NCBI GenBank assembly: GCA_913019975.1
Contig: CAJWBH010000002.1
Coordinates: 62,001 to 126,000, forward strand
From: Thalassolituus maritimus
Lineage (GTDB): Bacteria > Pseudomonadota > Gammaproteobacteria > Pseudomonadales > Oceanobacteraceae
Direction of reading: 5' to 3'
DNA: 64,000 nt
The first letter of the stretch is position 1. Every line of letters starts with the position of its first letter. Of this stretch, positions 27,750 through 37,151 are shown in pieces. The notes under the pieces were generated by a model. It worked only from the letters and a program-made list of their open reading frames with translations, was not told the origin of the DNA and searched no databases. The position numbers were made by a program, and so were the translations under genes.

Positions 27750-30700
27750 TTACCTGTTATCGCTGGGCTGGCTGGTGAGCTTTCCACGCATGGTGCTGAA
27801 GTAGAGCAGCGGAATCACAACCAGAGTCAGAACAGTCGATACCAGAATACCAAAAATCAGCGAAATCGCGAGACCGTTGAAGATTGGGTCATCAAGAATA
27901 AAGAAAGCGCCAATCATAGCTGCAACGCCTGTCAGTGCAATGGGCTTTGAACGCACGGCCGCAGAGTGCACGACGGCGTCTTCGAATCGCATGCCTTCGC
28001 CTGTTTTCTGGTTAATGAAATCAACCAGCAAAATGGAGTTCCGCACAATGATACCGGCCAGCGCGATCATTCCGATCATTGATGTGGCGGTAAACTGGGC
28101 ACCAAACAGGGCATGCCCGGGCATGACACCAATGACAGTTAATGGAATAGGCGCCATGATAATGAGCGGTACCAGATACGATCTGAACTGCGCGACTACA
28201 AGCAGGTAAATCAGAATCATGCCGATACCGTAGGCAATGCCCATGTCGCGGAATGTTTCATAGGTTATCTGCCATTCGCCATCCCACTTCATTTCGATCG
28301 TGTCGGCCATAGGCGGTTGTTGAATAAACCATTGCTCCCAGTTCAGGTTGTGCTCTGGCATATCCATGGCGATTGAGAACAAGCCATAGAGTGGGCTGTC
28401 CAACTCACCAGCCATATCTGCAGTCACGAAGACCACGGGCTTCAGGTTCTTACGGTAAATGGTTTTCTCGACCGTCGATTCTTCAATCGTCACCAGATCC
28501 GCGAGCGCAAAATAACGACCGTCTGCACTTTTTACTCTGAGAGTCAGGAGATTATTCAGGCCGGTTTTATCACCTTCGGGTAACTCCAGACGAATCGGCA
28601 AAGGGTACTTCTGCTGGCCTGTATGAAGGTAACTGACATCTTCACCACCCAACGCGGTATTGATTGCCTGCACAATGCTGGCTTGCGCTACGCCCACATG
28701 AGCAGCGCGTTGACGGTCGATACGTATCAGCCATTTCGCCTGATCATCTTCAATCATATCGTCGGTATCAACGATATCGGGTGTCGCTTCAAATACTGCG
28801 CGTAACTGTTTTGCCGCAGCAACCTGGCGTTCGTAGTCGGGGCCATAAATCTCAGCGACAATGGGCGCCATGACCGGTGGTCCTGGCGGTACCTCAACGA
28901 CTTTTACATTGGCATTCATTTTCTCGCCAATGGCTTGCAGAGGTGCGCGGACTGACAGAGCAATGTCGTGGGACTGGCGATCTCGCTGATGTTTATCGAC
29001 AAGGTTGACCTGAATATCCCCCTGATGAGGCAGCCCTCTCAGATAATATTGCCGTACCAGACCGTTAAAGTTGATAGGCGCCGCTGTCCCCGCGTACATC
29101 TGAACGTCACGAATTTCAGGAACTGTCATGAGTTCTTCAGACAAGGCTTCCAGCACCGCGAGTGTTTCCTCTACGGGGGAGCCCTCAGGCATATCTACGA
29201 CGATCTGAAATTCTGATTTATTGTCGAAGGGCAGCATTTTCATCACTACCGCGGTAAATACCGGCAGTGACACTGCAACCATGATCAGAAGAGTAATAGC
29301 GGCAAACAGTAACCCGCGTTTTTTTCCTGCCCCTTTGCCTTCAATAAACGGTCGCATCGACTTATTGAATACGGCATAGAGTTTTCCTGATGCATCGTCG
29401 TCATCGTGCGTTGCTGGTGTGTTCTCGTGTTTCTCTGACACTTTTCTAAGCAGCTTGTATGACAGCCATGGCGTGACGACAAAGGCCACAACCAGAGAAA
29501 TAAGCATACCTGTCGAGGCGTTAATCGGGATTGGACTCATATACGGGCCCATTAATCCAGAAACGAACGCCATCGGCATGAGTGCAGCAATTACCGTAAA
29601 CGTAGCCAGAATCGTAGGGCCGCCGACTTCTTCGACGGCGGTAGGAATAACTTCAAGAAGCTTTTTGCCGCCTTTATGCATATGGCGGTGAATATTTTCT
29701 ACGACGACGATGGCGTCATCGACAAGAATACCAATGGAGAAAATAAGCGCGAACAAGGAGACACGGTTGAGGGTAAAGCCCCAGACCCAGCTTGCAAATA
29801 AAGTGATGGCGAGGGTAATAAATATGGCGCCGCCAACAATAATGGCTTCGCGCCAGCTCATGGTCGCCAGTACCAGTACAACGACAGCGGCAGTCGCGAA
29901 CAGGAGTTTTGCGATCAACTTGTCTGACTTATCTTTCGCTGTAATACCGTAGTCACGAGTGATCTCAGCAATGACAGTGTCTGGAATCAAGCGGTTTTTC
30001 AGTGTAGTCAGCCGCGCTTCAATGCCTTGTGTAATATCGACTGCGTTTGTACCCGGCTGTTTGGCAATAGCAAGGGTGACGGCTGGCAGGCTGCTTTCCA
30101 TACCAAGAGCCCGGTAGCTGACGTATTGCTCTGGGGTGTCATTGGCGAGCGTTATGTCTGCAACGTCAGCCAGATATACCAGCCCGCTTTGACTGCGACC
30201 GACAATGAGTTGGCCCACTTCAGAACGGTCGCGGAGAAAATTTCCCGCCTGAATCTGAATGACCTCGTTATTCTGGACGAGTGATTGACGGTAGCCTCCG
30301 ACATTCGCGCTCAGAAGCGCATTCCGGACATCGCTGAACGCCAGCCCGTGGCCATTCATACGTGCAGGGTCGAGTTTTACCTGCAGAACATCTGACTGAG
30401 TACCAATGCTGTAGATATCCCGCGTACCAGGTATCTGCTTCAGATCAGTTTCGAGTGTATGTGCAATGGCGGTCAGTTCGTTGGCGCTGACAGAAGCGTC
30501 TTTGCCGCGCAGGGTAATACTCATGATGGGCACATCATCAATGCCCATCGGTTTAATGACCGGCTCCATGACACCGAGGTTGGGTGGAAACCAATCTTTG
30601 TTGCTGTGCACCTGGTTGTAGAGATTCAGGATCGCTTCTTCGCGAGGAATGCCGACTTCAAAAGCGACCGTCAGTATGGCTTGCCCAGGCTGACTGATCG

Positions 30701-30965
30701 AAAAGATATCGTCGACTCCCTTTATTTCAGACATTACCTGTTCTGCAGGGATCGAAACCAACTGCTCAACATCCTGTGCACTGGCTCCCGGATATCCGAT
30801 GAACACATTTGCAAAGGTCACGTCGATCTGTGGTTCTTCTTCTTTCGGCGTCACCAGGATGGCGAAGAAGCCAAGTAATAAACCGACGATGGCGAGGAGA
30901 GGAGTAATCGCGGAGTTCTGAAACGCGCGAGCGGTTTTTCCTGATATACCCAGAGGCTGTGTCAT
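27750..30965 (-). CDS. RND efflux permease, HAE family (second pump)
   Basis: 1071 residues from the ATG at 30965 (GAGGG 5 bases upstream). N-terminal PLLAIVGLLLGFFAI helix, then PGASAQDVEQLVSIPAEQ. TM4 has GILVDDAIVVVENIHRHM with the proton-relay Asp pair. Two large periplasmic loops and twelve predicted helices. It forms a bicistron with the HlyD-like adaptor 12 bases upstream; no outer-membrane channel is encoded with it, so it may share the NodT or TolC channel. The histidine kinase follows. Confidence 0.94.
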   Translation of the reverse strand: MTQPLGISGKTARAFQNSAITPLLAIVGLLLGFFAILVTPKEEEPQIDVTFANVFIGYPGASAQDVEQLVSIPAEQVMSEIKGVDDIFSISQPGQAILTVAFEVGIPREEAILNLYNQVHSNKDWFPPNLGVMEPVIKPMGIDDVPIMSITLRGKDASVSANELTAIAHTLETDLKQIPGTRDIYSIGTQSDVLQVKLDPARMNGHGLAFSDVRNALLSANVGGYRQSLVQNNEVIQIQAGNFLRDRSEVGQLIVGRSQSGLVYLADVADITLANDTPEQYVSYRALGMESSLPAVTLAIAKQPGTNAVDITQGIEARLTTLKNRLIPDTVIAEITRDYGITAKDKSDKLIAKLLFATAAVVVLVLATMSWREAIIVGGAIFITLAITLFASWVWGFTLNRVSLFALIFSIGILVDDAIVVVENIHRHMHKGGKKLLEVIPTAVEEVGGPTILATFTVIAALMPMAFVSGLMGPYMSPIPINASTGMLISLVVAFVVTPWLSYKLLRKVSEKHENTPATHDDDDASGKLYAVFNKSMRPFIEGKGAGKKRGLLFAAITLLIMVAVSLPVFTAVVMKMLPFDNKSEFQIVVDMPEGSPVEETLAVLEALSEELMTVPEIRDVQMYAGTAAPINFNGLVRQYYLRGLPHQGDIQVNLVDKHQRDRQSHDIALSVRAPLQAIGEKMNANVKVVEVPPGPPVMAPIVAEIYGPDYERQVAAAKQLRAVFEATPDIVDTDDMIEDDQAKWLIRIDRQRAAHVGVAQASIVQAINTALGGEDVSYLHTGQQKYPLPIRLELPEGDKTGLNNLLTLRVKSADGRYFALADLVTIEESTVEKTIYRKNLKPVVFVTADMAGELDSPLYGLFSIAMDMPEHNLNWEQWFIQQPPMADTIEMKWDGEWQITYETFRDMGIAYGIGMILIYLLVVAQFRSYLVPLIIMAPIPLTVIGVMPGHALFGAQFTATSMIGMIALAGIIVRNSILLVDFINQKTGEGMRFEDAVVHSAAVRSKPIALTGVAAMIGAFFILDDPIFNGLAISLIFGILVSTVLTLVVIPLLYFSTMRGKLTSQPSDNR

Positions 30966-30977
30966 GGTGTCCCTCAC

Positions 30978-32066
30978 TTACTTAACATCAGGCTGAGCAT
31001 CGGTGCTGGTGCTACTGTTGGCACTTCTGTCTCCCAGTTCATCAAGCGCATTGGCCTTGATGGTTTCGCCAGCATTCAGACCCGCCAGAATTTCGTACCA
31101 GGTTTCTCCCTGGCGTTGTTGAGGGAGTTGTTGCGGGAGTTGTCGCTGAGCACCGACGCGCACTTGTCTCAGAGTAGAGCGCTCGTTCATTGTGACAAAG
31201 ACAGCGGTCATTTCGCCACGGCGCAGAATCGCGGCTTCGGGAACGAGAATGGCAGGGCGTGAACCTACCTGGAGCTGAACTTTAACCCACTGGCCCGGAA
31301 CGACCGTCTGGCTCGTATCTTCAGCAAGTGTTGCCCGCAGGCGGACACTGTGGCGGCTGCTGTCTGCGAATGGGTAGAGGGTAACGTCAGTTGCTGGTGT
31401 GTGTGAGTCTTTTACCTGAATACTGACCTGACTGGTATTTGTGTACTTTGCAGCGATACGCTGTGGAACGTCTGTCACTGCGCGCATTGCGCCAGTACCA
31501 TAGCCACTCATTAAGGGTGTTCCCGGGCTGACAAACTCTCCGACTTCGACAAAACGCTCCATGATGATACCGGCGTAGGGTGCTGTGACTTCGGTATAAG
31601 AAAGCTGTGTGCGGGCCTGACGCAGAGCTGCTTTAGCTGCCTCGACGTTGGCCGCTGAACTTTTCGCCTGTGCTTCCGAACGGTCGTATTCACCTTGAGA
31701 AAGTGTGCCTTGTTTAACCAGTCGGGCATTGCGCTTCAGCAGTGTCTGGGCGTCGTCATTGAGTGCCTGGGCTTGAGCAAGGGCCGCTTCTGATTGAGCT
31801 ACCGCGGCCTTTTGTTGGGTGTTGTCGATACGGATAAGTATCTCGCCATTTTCTACACTGTCGCCGACATCACCATTGATTGAGAGGATATTGCCACTCG
31901 TCTGTGCTGAAATCGTACCTGAGTTGACTGCTTCGATAGTGCCGTCGAGGTTGAAGGTATCTGGCAGCATAGTTTCTGTGATAGTGAGTGTCTCTGCCAT
32001 CGAGTGAAGAGGCATCAGGATAACGCTGGTAAGCAATGCGCTGTTCAGAAACTTCTGGAGACTCAT
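30978..32066 (-). CDS. RND efflux periplasmic adaptor (second pump)
   Basis: 362 residues, with an N-terminal signal peptide (cleavage near residue 24, SMA-ETL). Lipoyl halves SGTISAQTSGNILSINGDVG and VTAPYAGIIMERFVEVGEFV flank a helical hairpin rich in Ala/Gln. The C-terminal beta-barrel region has VVPGQWVKVQL and ILVPEAAILRR, typical of the family. First gene of the adaptor-permease-kinase operon, preceded by a palindromic operator candidate. Confidence 0.92.
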   Translation of the reverse strand: MSLQKFLNSALLTSVILMPLHSMAETLTITETMLPDTFNLDGTIEAVNSGTISAQTSGNILSINGDVGDSVENGEILIRIDNTQQKAAVAQSEAALAQAQALNDDAQTLLKRNARLVKQGTLSQGEYDRSEAQAKSSAANVEAAKAALRQARTQLSYTEVTAPYAGIIMERFVEVGEFVSPGTPLMSGYGTGAMRAVTDVPQRIAAKYTNTSQVSIQVKDSHTPATDVTLYPFADSSRHSVRLRATLAEDTSQTVVPGQWVKVQLQVGSRPAILVPEAAILRRGEMTAVFVTMNERSTLRQVRVGAQRQLPQQLPQQRQGETWYEILAGLNAGETIKANALDELGDRSANSSTSTDAQPDVK

Positions 32067-32106
32067 GATTGTTCCTCTCTGGTTCTCTTCGCCGGAAATG
32101 TTCTAA

Positions 32107-32126
32107 ATATTACTACTTGGTAATAT
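32107..32126. promoter_or_regulatory. Palindrome upstream of the second RND pump, probable operator
   Basis: Perfect inverted repeat ATATTAC-N6-GTAATAT, 41 bases before the adaptor start. Its size and spacing fit a TetR-type repressor site. No TetR gene is adjacent, so the regulator would be encoded elsewhere. Confidence 0.5.
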
Positions 32127-32257
32127 GCTAATAAAAGAACATGGGTTGCGCAACTCTTCTGTGCTGAATGATTCAATATCCTTCCATGTCCACTCCAGAC
32201 AGAATAGTAGACAGAGTAGATGGCTTTCAGCAGAACGGGTTTCGTCGTTGAGGAGGG

Positions 32258-32938
32258 TCAGAAATTCGTAAAAGGGTCGCGCCAATCGTCAGGGATATCG
32301 GGCCAGTGGCTGCCGGACGGGTATGAAAACAGGCGCTGCTGTACCTGGCCATCGTTAAACTCCAAAGCCCAGGCATGCAGATAGGTGCGGTCGGCTTGCT
32401 CACCACCATATCGGGTATCGCCGAGAATAGGGGCGCCTAGGCTTTTCATGGCAACACGCAACTGGTGAGTTTTTCCGGTATGAGGCTTCAGCAAAAAAAG
32501 GCGCTCACCCCCAGAGGTGTCAAACCTGCTCCAGAAACGGGTGGTTGCGGGGTTATCGAGGGTGCGTAGAAGGCGGTAACTGCCGTTCCGGGCTTTACCC
32601 ATATCACCTTTGATGAGGCCCTGTTTCTTCTTAGGCCGCTGACGTGACAGGGCAAGGTAGTACTTACTGGTTGTCCGCTCTGCAAATTGCTGCGACAGGA
32701 AAGCGGCGCTCTCTGTTGAGGTGGCGACCAGAACCAATCCCGAGGTGACTTTATCCAGCCGGTGCACTGGCCAGAGCTTCTGGCCAAGCGCGGCTTCGGC
32801 TGCGGCGAAGAATCCGGGCACACCATCTTCACTGTGAAAGCTTTGGCCTGCGGGTTTATCCAGTACGAGCCAACCTTGCCCCTGAGCAATGACTGAGGGC
32901 ACAGAGTCAGAGGGTTTAGTCGCAGAGGACTCACTCAA
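32258..32938 (-). CDS. RluA-type pseudouridine synthase (small subfamily)
   Basis: 226 residues starting with TTG, which overlaps the stop of the small gene upstream (TTGA). The catalytic motif HRLDKVTSGLVL is at 59-70 with D62 the nucleophile. Further family segments are YYLALSRQRP and LLKPHTGKTHQLRVAMKSLGAPILGD. Residues 1-20 are not conserved. Lacks an S4 domain and matches the TIGR01621-like group. It converts uridine to pseudouridine in RNA; the target is unknown. Confidence 0.88.
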   Translation of the reverse strand: MSESSATKPSDSVPSVIAQGQGWLVLDKPAGQSFHSEDGVPGFFAAAEAALGQKLWPVHRLDKVTSGLVLVATSTESAAFLSQQFAERTTSKYYLALSRQRPKKKQGLIKGDMGKARNGSYRLLRTLDNPATTRFWSRFDTSGGERLFLLKPHTGKTHQLRVAMKSLGAPILGDTRYGGEQADRTYLHAWALEFNDGQVQQRLFSYPSGSHWPDIPDDWRDPFTNF

Positions 32939-33090
32939 CGGTGTGCGTCCTGCTCCATGATTTCGAGAAGACGTCTTACCAGGGCTTCGAAGAGCTCCGC
33001 TTGCTGATTACCTGACTCGGCAGTTGTGGTGTACATCAGGCTTTCTATTTCTGCTCTGGACATGTACTTAACAGCAACAGGGTTCGTCAT
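32935..33090 (-). CDS. Small 51-residue protein coupled to the pseudouridine synthase
   Basis: Start ATG at 33090 with AGGAA 6 bases upstream, stop overlapping the TTG start of the synthase (TTGA). The sequence MTNPVAVKYMSRAEIESLMY continues as an amphipathic helix (QQAELFEALVRRLLEIMEQ). No signal peptide or Cys. The good ribosome site and stop/start overlap argue that it is real and co-translated. Function unknown. Confidence 0.65.
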   Translation of the reverse strand: MTNPVAVKYMSRAEIESLMYTTTAESGNQQAELFEALVRRLLEIMEQDAHR

Positions 33091-33119
33091 AGAGGTTCCT
33101 TACGGGCAAGCTGTTCTGA

Positions 33120-33671
33120 TCAGAAGCGATAGCTGATCAGAAGGTTTGAAAGGATAGGGGCTGGAGGTGTGTCGTTTCCGGTGGCTGCCTTATTTTCCTG
33201 GCGGTAGTCACGGGTATCGCGGTAGGTCGCCGCGATTTCAAGAGTAAGGGCCCGGTATTGGTAACCAGTGCCAAGCTGCCATCCCCAACCATTAAATACC
33301 TGTGGGTCAGCCTCGCCATTACGGCGCACATCAATCACTTCGCGATGCCATGCAGGCCCTGTGTGAATGCGGAACCCAGGCTGGGCCAGGCCGTAACCTA
33401 TCATCATCTGGGTCTCATAGCCCCAAAGTGAAGTATCGCCCTCATCGAGTGCGTAAATAATGAAGCGGGAGCCGTGATAGTTGTCCTGTGGAAATTCGGC
33501 AAAGATCGTAGTGCCTGACTGGCGGAAGTCCGGCATGTAGTCAGGAGCCGGGTGAACGTCGTACTTCAGGAGGCCAGCCCCGACTCTGAAGTTAGTAGGC
33601 TCAGCATGTACAGTATCGACCGTTGCGAAGATTGTTGCGAACACACCAATGAGCGGCAATAGCAAGCGCAT
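33120..33671 (-). CDS. Predicted small outer-membrane beta-barrel protein
   Basis: 183 residues. Signal peptide cleaved near residue 23 (VHA-EPT). The mature part alternates aromatic and polar residues (MMIGYGLAQPGFRIHTG, WGWQLGTGYQYRALTLEIAATYRD) and ends in LLISYRF, the terminal Phe typical of outer-membrane barrels; eight strands are likely. No specific family recognised. Confidence 0.72.
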   Translation of the reverse strand: MRLLLPLIGVFATIFATVDTVHAEPTNFRVGAGLLKYDVHPAPDYMPDFRQSGTTIFAEFPQDNYHGSRFIIYALDEGDTSLWGYETQMMIGYGLAQPGFRIHTGPAWHREVIDVRRNGEADPQVFNGWGWQLGTGYQYRALTLEIAATYRDTRDYRQENKAATGNDTPPAPILSNLLISYRF

Positions 33672-33816
33672 GATTTGGGCTCCAGATTAAGTCCCGCAAG
33701 GCTATCCCAGTGAACTGTCGCTGGCAAGCGCTACCAAGCTGGCGTCAGGCCGGGTAAGCTAACACTCTGTTCGCTCCGTCGAACAGATACATTCTCTACC
33801 GGTTTTAGCGTGTTAT

Positions 33817-34065
33817 ATGAAGTGTGAGCCTGGCTGCGGCGCCTGCTGCATTGCTCCGTCGATTTCCAGTTCGATTCCCGGAATGCCTGAGGGTAAGCCT
33901 GCGGGTGTCCGCTGTGTTCAACTCGACGAGGACAACCTTTGTCGCTTGTTTGGCGATCCATCACGTCCGGATGTCTGTCATCAGTTCAAAGCTGACCCTG
34001 ATATTTGTGGCGGGGGGAGTAAACAGGCCATGGCCAATCTGATTGAGTTGGAACGCATCACCTGA
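33817..34065 (+). CDS. YkgJ-type Cys-cluster protein
   Basis: 82 residues with eight Cys: C3, C7, C10, C11, C33, C42, C54 and C64, in the order CxxxCxxCC...C...C...C...C. This fits the small YkgJ/UPF0153 group, thought to bind zinc or iron. The RPDVCHQF segment is a family hallmark. It is followed 25 bases later by the YqfO gene. Confidence 0.85.
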   Translation: MKCEPGCGACCIAPSISSSIPGMPEGKPAGVRCVQLDEDNLCRLFGDPSRPDVCHQFKADPDICGGGSKQAMANLIELERIT

Positions 34066-34090
34066 CCGAGCTCGTTGACTGGAGGCAAAC

Positions 34091-34402
34091 GTGTATAAAT
34101 TCGTATTTTTTGTGCCAGAGGACCATCTGGAGCCAGTGAAAGAAGCCGTATTTGCTTCTGGGGCCGGCCGGATCGGTGACTATGAGCATTGCTGTTTTCA
34201 GAGCATAGGAGAGGGCCAGTTCCGCCCTCTTGAAGGGGCACAGCCTCATATCGGCAAAGTTGGTGACATCGAGAAAGTCGTTGAATATCGCGTAGAACTG
34301 GTCTGTACCGACGATCTGATCAAAGCGGCGGTCGCTGCAATGAAGTTGGCGCACCCGTACGAAGAGCCTGCCTACGACGTGTGGCAGCTCGCCGATATCT
34401 GA
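34091..34402 (+). CDS. YqfO/NIF3-like small protein
   Basis: 103 residues. MYKFVFFVPEDHLEPVKEAVFASGAGRIGDYEHC and HPYEEPAYDVW are hallmarks of the CutA-like domain that is inserted in NIF3 proteins and also occurs alone. It forms oligomers; the cellular role is unclear. Ends converge with the Nudix gene. Confidence 0.88.
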   Translation: MYKFVFFVPEDHLEPVKEAVFASGAGRIGDYEHCCFQSIGEGQFRPLEGAQPHIGKVGDIEKVVEYRVELVCTDDLIKAAVAAMKLAHPYEEPAYDVWQLADI

Positions 34403-34405
34403 TTG

Positions 34406-34951
34406 TCAGTCATTGCCTGCGTGTAAAGCCTGATCGGGGCGGATATCAAACACGTGAGGCCCGGTAGCGCCGTCGATAAAGCGCTTCAGTGTTTCTGATA
34501 CCGTCGGGAAGGCGATCTCATCCCATGGGATTTCAGCGGGCGTGAAAAGCGCAACCTCCAGACTTTCAGGGCCGGCAGAAAGTTCGGGTACCTGCATGTC
34601 AGCGAGAAAGAAAATATGGACCTGGTTTATGTGCGGTACGGTAATCATGCTGTAGAGGTTACCCAGTACAGGACGGGCTTCCGCTTCTTCCCAGGTTTCT
34701 CTTAGAGCCGCCTGTTCGGTACTTTCACCGTTCTCCATAAACCCGGCAGGGAGTGTCCAGTAGCCTTTGCGCGGAGAAATCGCGCGTTTACACAGCAATA
34801 TCCGGCCGTCAAAGACCGGAAGTGTCCCGGCAACGATTCTGGGGTTTTCGTAGAAAATGGTGTCGCAGCTATGGCAGATGTGACGGTGACGGTTGTCGCC
34901 CTCAGGAATGTCAAAGGTGACTTCAGCGCGGCAATGGCTGCAGTATTTCAT
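34406..34951 (-). CDS. Nudix hydrolase with N-terminal zinc ribbon
   Basis: 181 residues from the ATG at 34951; GGGGG lies upstream. The zinc ribbon has C4, C7, C26, C29. The Nudix box is GFMENGESTEQAALRETWEE, residues 70-89, complete with the REXXEE glutamates. Such enzymes hydrolyse nucleoside diphosphates linked to other groups, perhaps NADH or ADP-ribose. It is shorter than NudC. The DUF3135 gene lies 39 bases upstream on the same strand, so the two may be co-transcribed. Confidence 0.88.
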   Translation of the reverse strand: MKYCSHCRAEVTFDIPEGDNRHRHICHSCDTIFYENPRIVAGTLPVFDGRILLCKRAISPRKGYWTLPAGFMENGESTEQAALRETWEEAEARPVLGNLYSMITVPHINQVHIFFLADMQVPELSAGPESLEVALFTPAEIPWDEIAFPTVSETLKRFIDGATGPHVFDIRPDQALHAGND

Positions 34952-34990
34952 GGTGGTGGCCCCCAGTAGAACTGAGGGCAGTATATGCAA

Positions 34991-35329
34991 TCAGCTATTA
35001 GCCTGCATAGGGAAGGCGAGCACCTGCGCCTGTAACGGTGTTTCAAGTGGCATAATAACGTCGTCGGTGGTCTGACCCACAGCGGCGTTCAGAGTCTGGC
35101 GCATTGTGTAGAGTGAGTCGTGCATCATTTTGGAGATTTTGACGCAGGCACTCATTGGGTTGCTGGCTCGGCGGCGCTCCATGTCAATCTGGAATTGCAG
35201 GCCACGTAAGCGGCGGTGACAATTTGCTGGTGCTTCGGCGATGGTTTCTTCAATCAGTTTCAGGCGGATACGTTCCAGTGTTTCAGGATCGTTCTTCGCT
35301 AAGCGAACCATTTCGTCAAAAGATGGCAT
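34991..35329 (-). CDS. DUF3135 protein
   Basis: 112 residues from MPSFDEMVRLAKNDPETL. It is helical, with a conserved ERIRLKLIEETI segment and RRLRGLQFQIDMERRRASNPMSACVKISKMMHDSL, the DUF3135 core. No known function. The first ATG (35335) is two codons earlier and equally possible. It is followed by the Nudix gene. Confidence 0.85.
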   Translation of the reverse strand: MPSFDEMVRLAKNDPETLERIRLKLIEETIAEAPANCHRRLRGLQFQIDMERRRASNPMSACVKISKMMHDSLYTMRQTLNAAVGQTTDDVIMPLETPLQAQVLAFPMQANS

Positions 35330-35733
35330 GTCCACGGCTCAATACCTCGTATCTGTTTCTAGATTCTGCAAGTCGCGCATTTGCATATTTCGGAAACTAG
35401 TCTACCCCAAGGTGAAAGCGTCAAACATACATCACTGTCATTGTTTAACCTGTCTAACTATCTGATTATCTTGAAAAAAATCTTTACTGTAACTTTGTGT
35501 TACTTGGAAAATTGTTATAAATCAGTGGGTTAACCGCTTGTTCAGCGAAAGTGGATTGCGGTTTTTCTAGTAGGTTAGGTTATTTAATTTATTGCTCTGA
35601 TTATAAAATGATCTATAAATCGGTCAAAATACGACAATTAATGCAGTTTGGTGTTTTTAGTATTCAGTGACTGCGATTTTTTTGACAGGGCGCACGGATA
35701 GCCACGGATTACCTCTGAGCTTACAATGGCCAT
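35330..35733. other. AT-rich intergenic region between divergent genes
   Basis: About 400 bases without a convincing gene between the DUF3135 gene (minus) and the CoA pyrophosphatase (plus). A weak hairpin AACCGC...GCGGTT (35532-35537 with 35558-35563) followed by TTTTC could be a terminator or end of a small RNA. TTGACA at 35682-35687 may be a -35, but no good -10 follows. It must contain promoters for both sides. Confidence 0.5.
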
Positions 35734-36306
35734 ATGACGAATATGCCCCTACATGATCTGTTGTCGATGAAGCATCAACAGTTGACCCCCAGACAGATTC
35801 CTCAGCCTGACCTTGCTGAGGCCGGTGTCTTGCTTGCTCTTACCGATGAGCCTTCTCCAAATGTTCTTCTCACTCGCCGGGCCGCACATCTGTCTTCTCA
35901 CAAGGGGGAAGTGGCCTTTCCTGGAGGTAAACGAGACCCGGAGGACGACAGCATTGTAGCCACGGCACTTCGCGAGGCGCATGAGGAGGTGGCCCTGCAC
36001 CCCGCGGATGTTACCGTCATCGGGGAGCTTGATCAGGTGGTCAGTCGTTTTGGGTATCTGGTGACTCCGGTTCTGGCGATTATTCCGCCTGGGCTTCAGC
36101 ATGTGGCCAGCCCTGACGAGTTGGATGCAGTATTTGAGGTGCCGCTGTCGTTGTTCACTCAGCCGCCCAGTCGCTATTTCGAACGCGGGGCTATTCGCTT
36201 ACCGAGCTACGATTTCGAGGACTTTCATATATGGGGGTTAACCGCCATGATGATTGCCGAATTTATGAATAACTTCTGGGATGCTGATATCAGTCTCAAG
36301 TACTGA
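35734..36306 (+). CDS. CoA pyrophosphatase (Nudix, NudL-like)
   Basis: 190 residues. The Nudix box lies in FPGGKRDPEDDSIVATALREAHEEVAL (about 68-94), with the LLTRRAAHLSSHKGEVAFPGGK preamble specific to CoA pyrophosphatases. It cleaves CoA to phosphopantetheine and adenosine 3',5'-bisphosphate. The start could be the ATG at 35734 or 35743; neither has a clear ribosome site. Confidence 0.88.
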   Translation: MTNMPLHDLLSMKHQQLTPRQIPQPDLAEAGVLLALTDEPSPNVLLTRRAAHLSSHKGEVAFPGGKRDPEDDSIVATALREAHEEVALHPADVTVIGELDQVVSRFGYLVTPVLAIIPPGLQHVASPDELDAVFEVPLSLFTQPPSRYFERGAIRLPSYDFEDFHIWGLTAMMIAEFMNNFWDADISLKY

Positions 36307-36372
36307 TCCTGTGGCCCCGGAAATCTGAATTACCTGTCGAGGCTCATCACTCGTCAGAGCAAGAGGTACGTT

Positions 36373-36897
36373 ATGTTTTACCGAATCGATGACCGAACTC
36401 CAGAAAAGAAAGAAGGCGTATTTGTCGCCGGGAATGCAACGGTAATCGGCAGCTGTGTTCTGTGTGAAGAATCGAGCATCTGGTTCAACGCTGTGCTGCG
36501 CGGTGACAACGACGTTATTACAGTGGGGCCACAGTCAAATGTTCAGGATGGTGCAGTTCTGCATACAGACTCAGGCATTCCTCTGACCTTAGGGAAGGGG
36601 GTGACTGTTGGTCATAATGCCATGCTGCACGGGTGTGATATTGGTGATTATTCGCTGATTGGAATTGGTGCAGTGATTCTGAACAAAGCACGTATCGGTA
36701 AGCACTGCATTATCGGTGCGAATGCTCTGGTTCCTGAGGGTATGGATATTCCTGATGGTTCTCTCGTGGTGGGGTCTCCAGCGGTCATTAAGCGAGAGTT
36801 AAATGATATGCAGAAGAAATTATTAGAAGCCAGCGCCGCGCACTACGTGCAGAACGCTGAGCGTTATACGAATACTCTGGAAGAAGTTGATTTATGA
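36373..36897 (+). CDS. Gamma-class carbonic anhydrase-like hexapeptide protein
   Basis: 174 residues of left-handed beta-helix with hexapeptide repeats. The metal His candidates are in VLHTDSG and [14 protein letters not shown]. It matches YrdA/PaaY-type proteins; carbonic anhydrase activity is known for some and only inferred here. It overlaps the DUF1289 gene by 4 bases (ATGA). Confidence 0.88.
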   Translation: MFYRIDDRTPEKKEGVFVAGNATVIGSCVLCEESSIWFNAVLRGDNDVITVGPQSNVQDGAVLHTDSGIPLTLGKGVTVGHNAMLHGCDIGDYSLIGIGAVILNKARIGKHCIIGANALVPEGMDIPDGSLVVGSPAVIKRELNDMQKKLLEASAAHYVQNAERYTNTLEEVDL

Positions 36898-37109
36898 CGG
36901 ACACAAACGAAGCGCCGCTCAGATCACCTTGTGTCAGTATCTGTGCTCTCGATGAAAATAATGTCTGTCTGGGCTGCTACCGCACCGGTCAGGAAATCAC
37001 AGACTGGGGCAGCATGACGAACGACCAGCGTCGCGAGGTGATGCAGTTGGTCGGCGAGCGGGAACGCGCCGCAATGAATTTTTTTAGTGTGGACGCCTCT
37101 GCCGAATAA
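36894..37109 (+). CDS. DUF1289 small Cys protein
   Basis: 71 residues. The family signature [21 protein letters not shown], with four Cys in CxxxC...CxxC, is followed by [17 protein letters not shown]. Function unknown; a metal-binding site is likely. Translationally coupled to the carbonic anhydrase-like gene. Confidence 0.9.
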   Translation: MTDTNEAPLRSPCVSICALDENNVCLGCYRTGQEITDWGSMTNDQRREVMQLVGERERAAMNFFSVDASAE

Positions 37110-37151
37110 GCAGTACGTACCATGCACGTTTAACAGATTTGGATTGATATT

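Noticed and set aside
35532-35567. Small RNA ending in a hairpin in the 35330-35733 gap
   Set aside because: The stem is only 6 bases with a 20-base loop and no upstream promoter could be paired with it.
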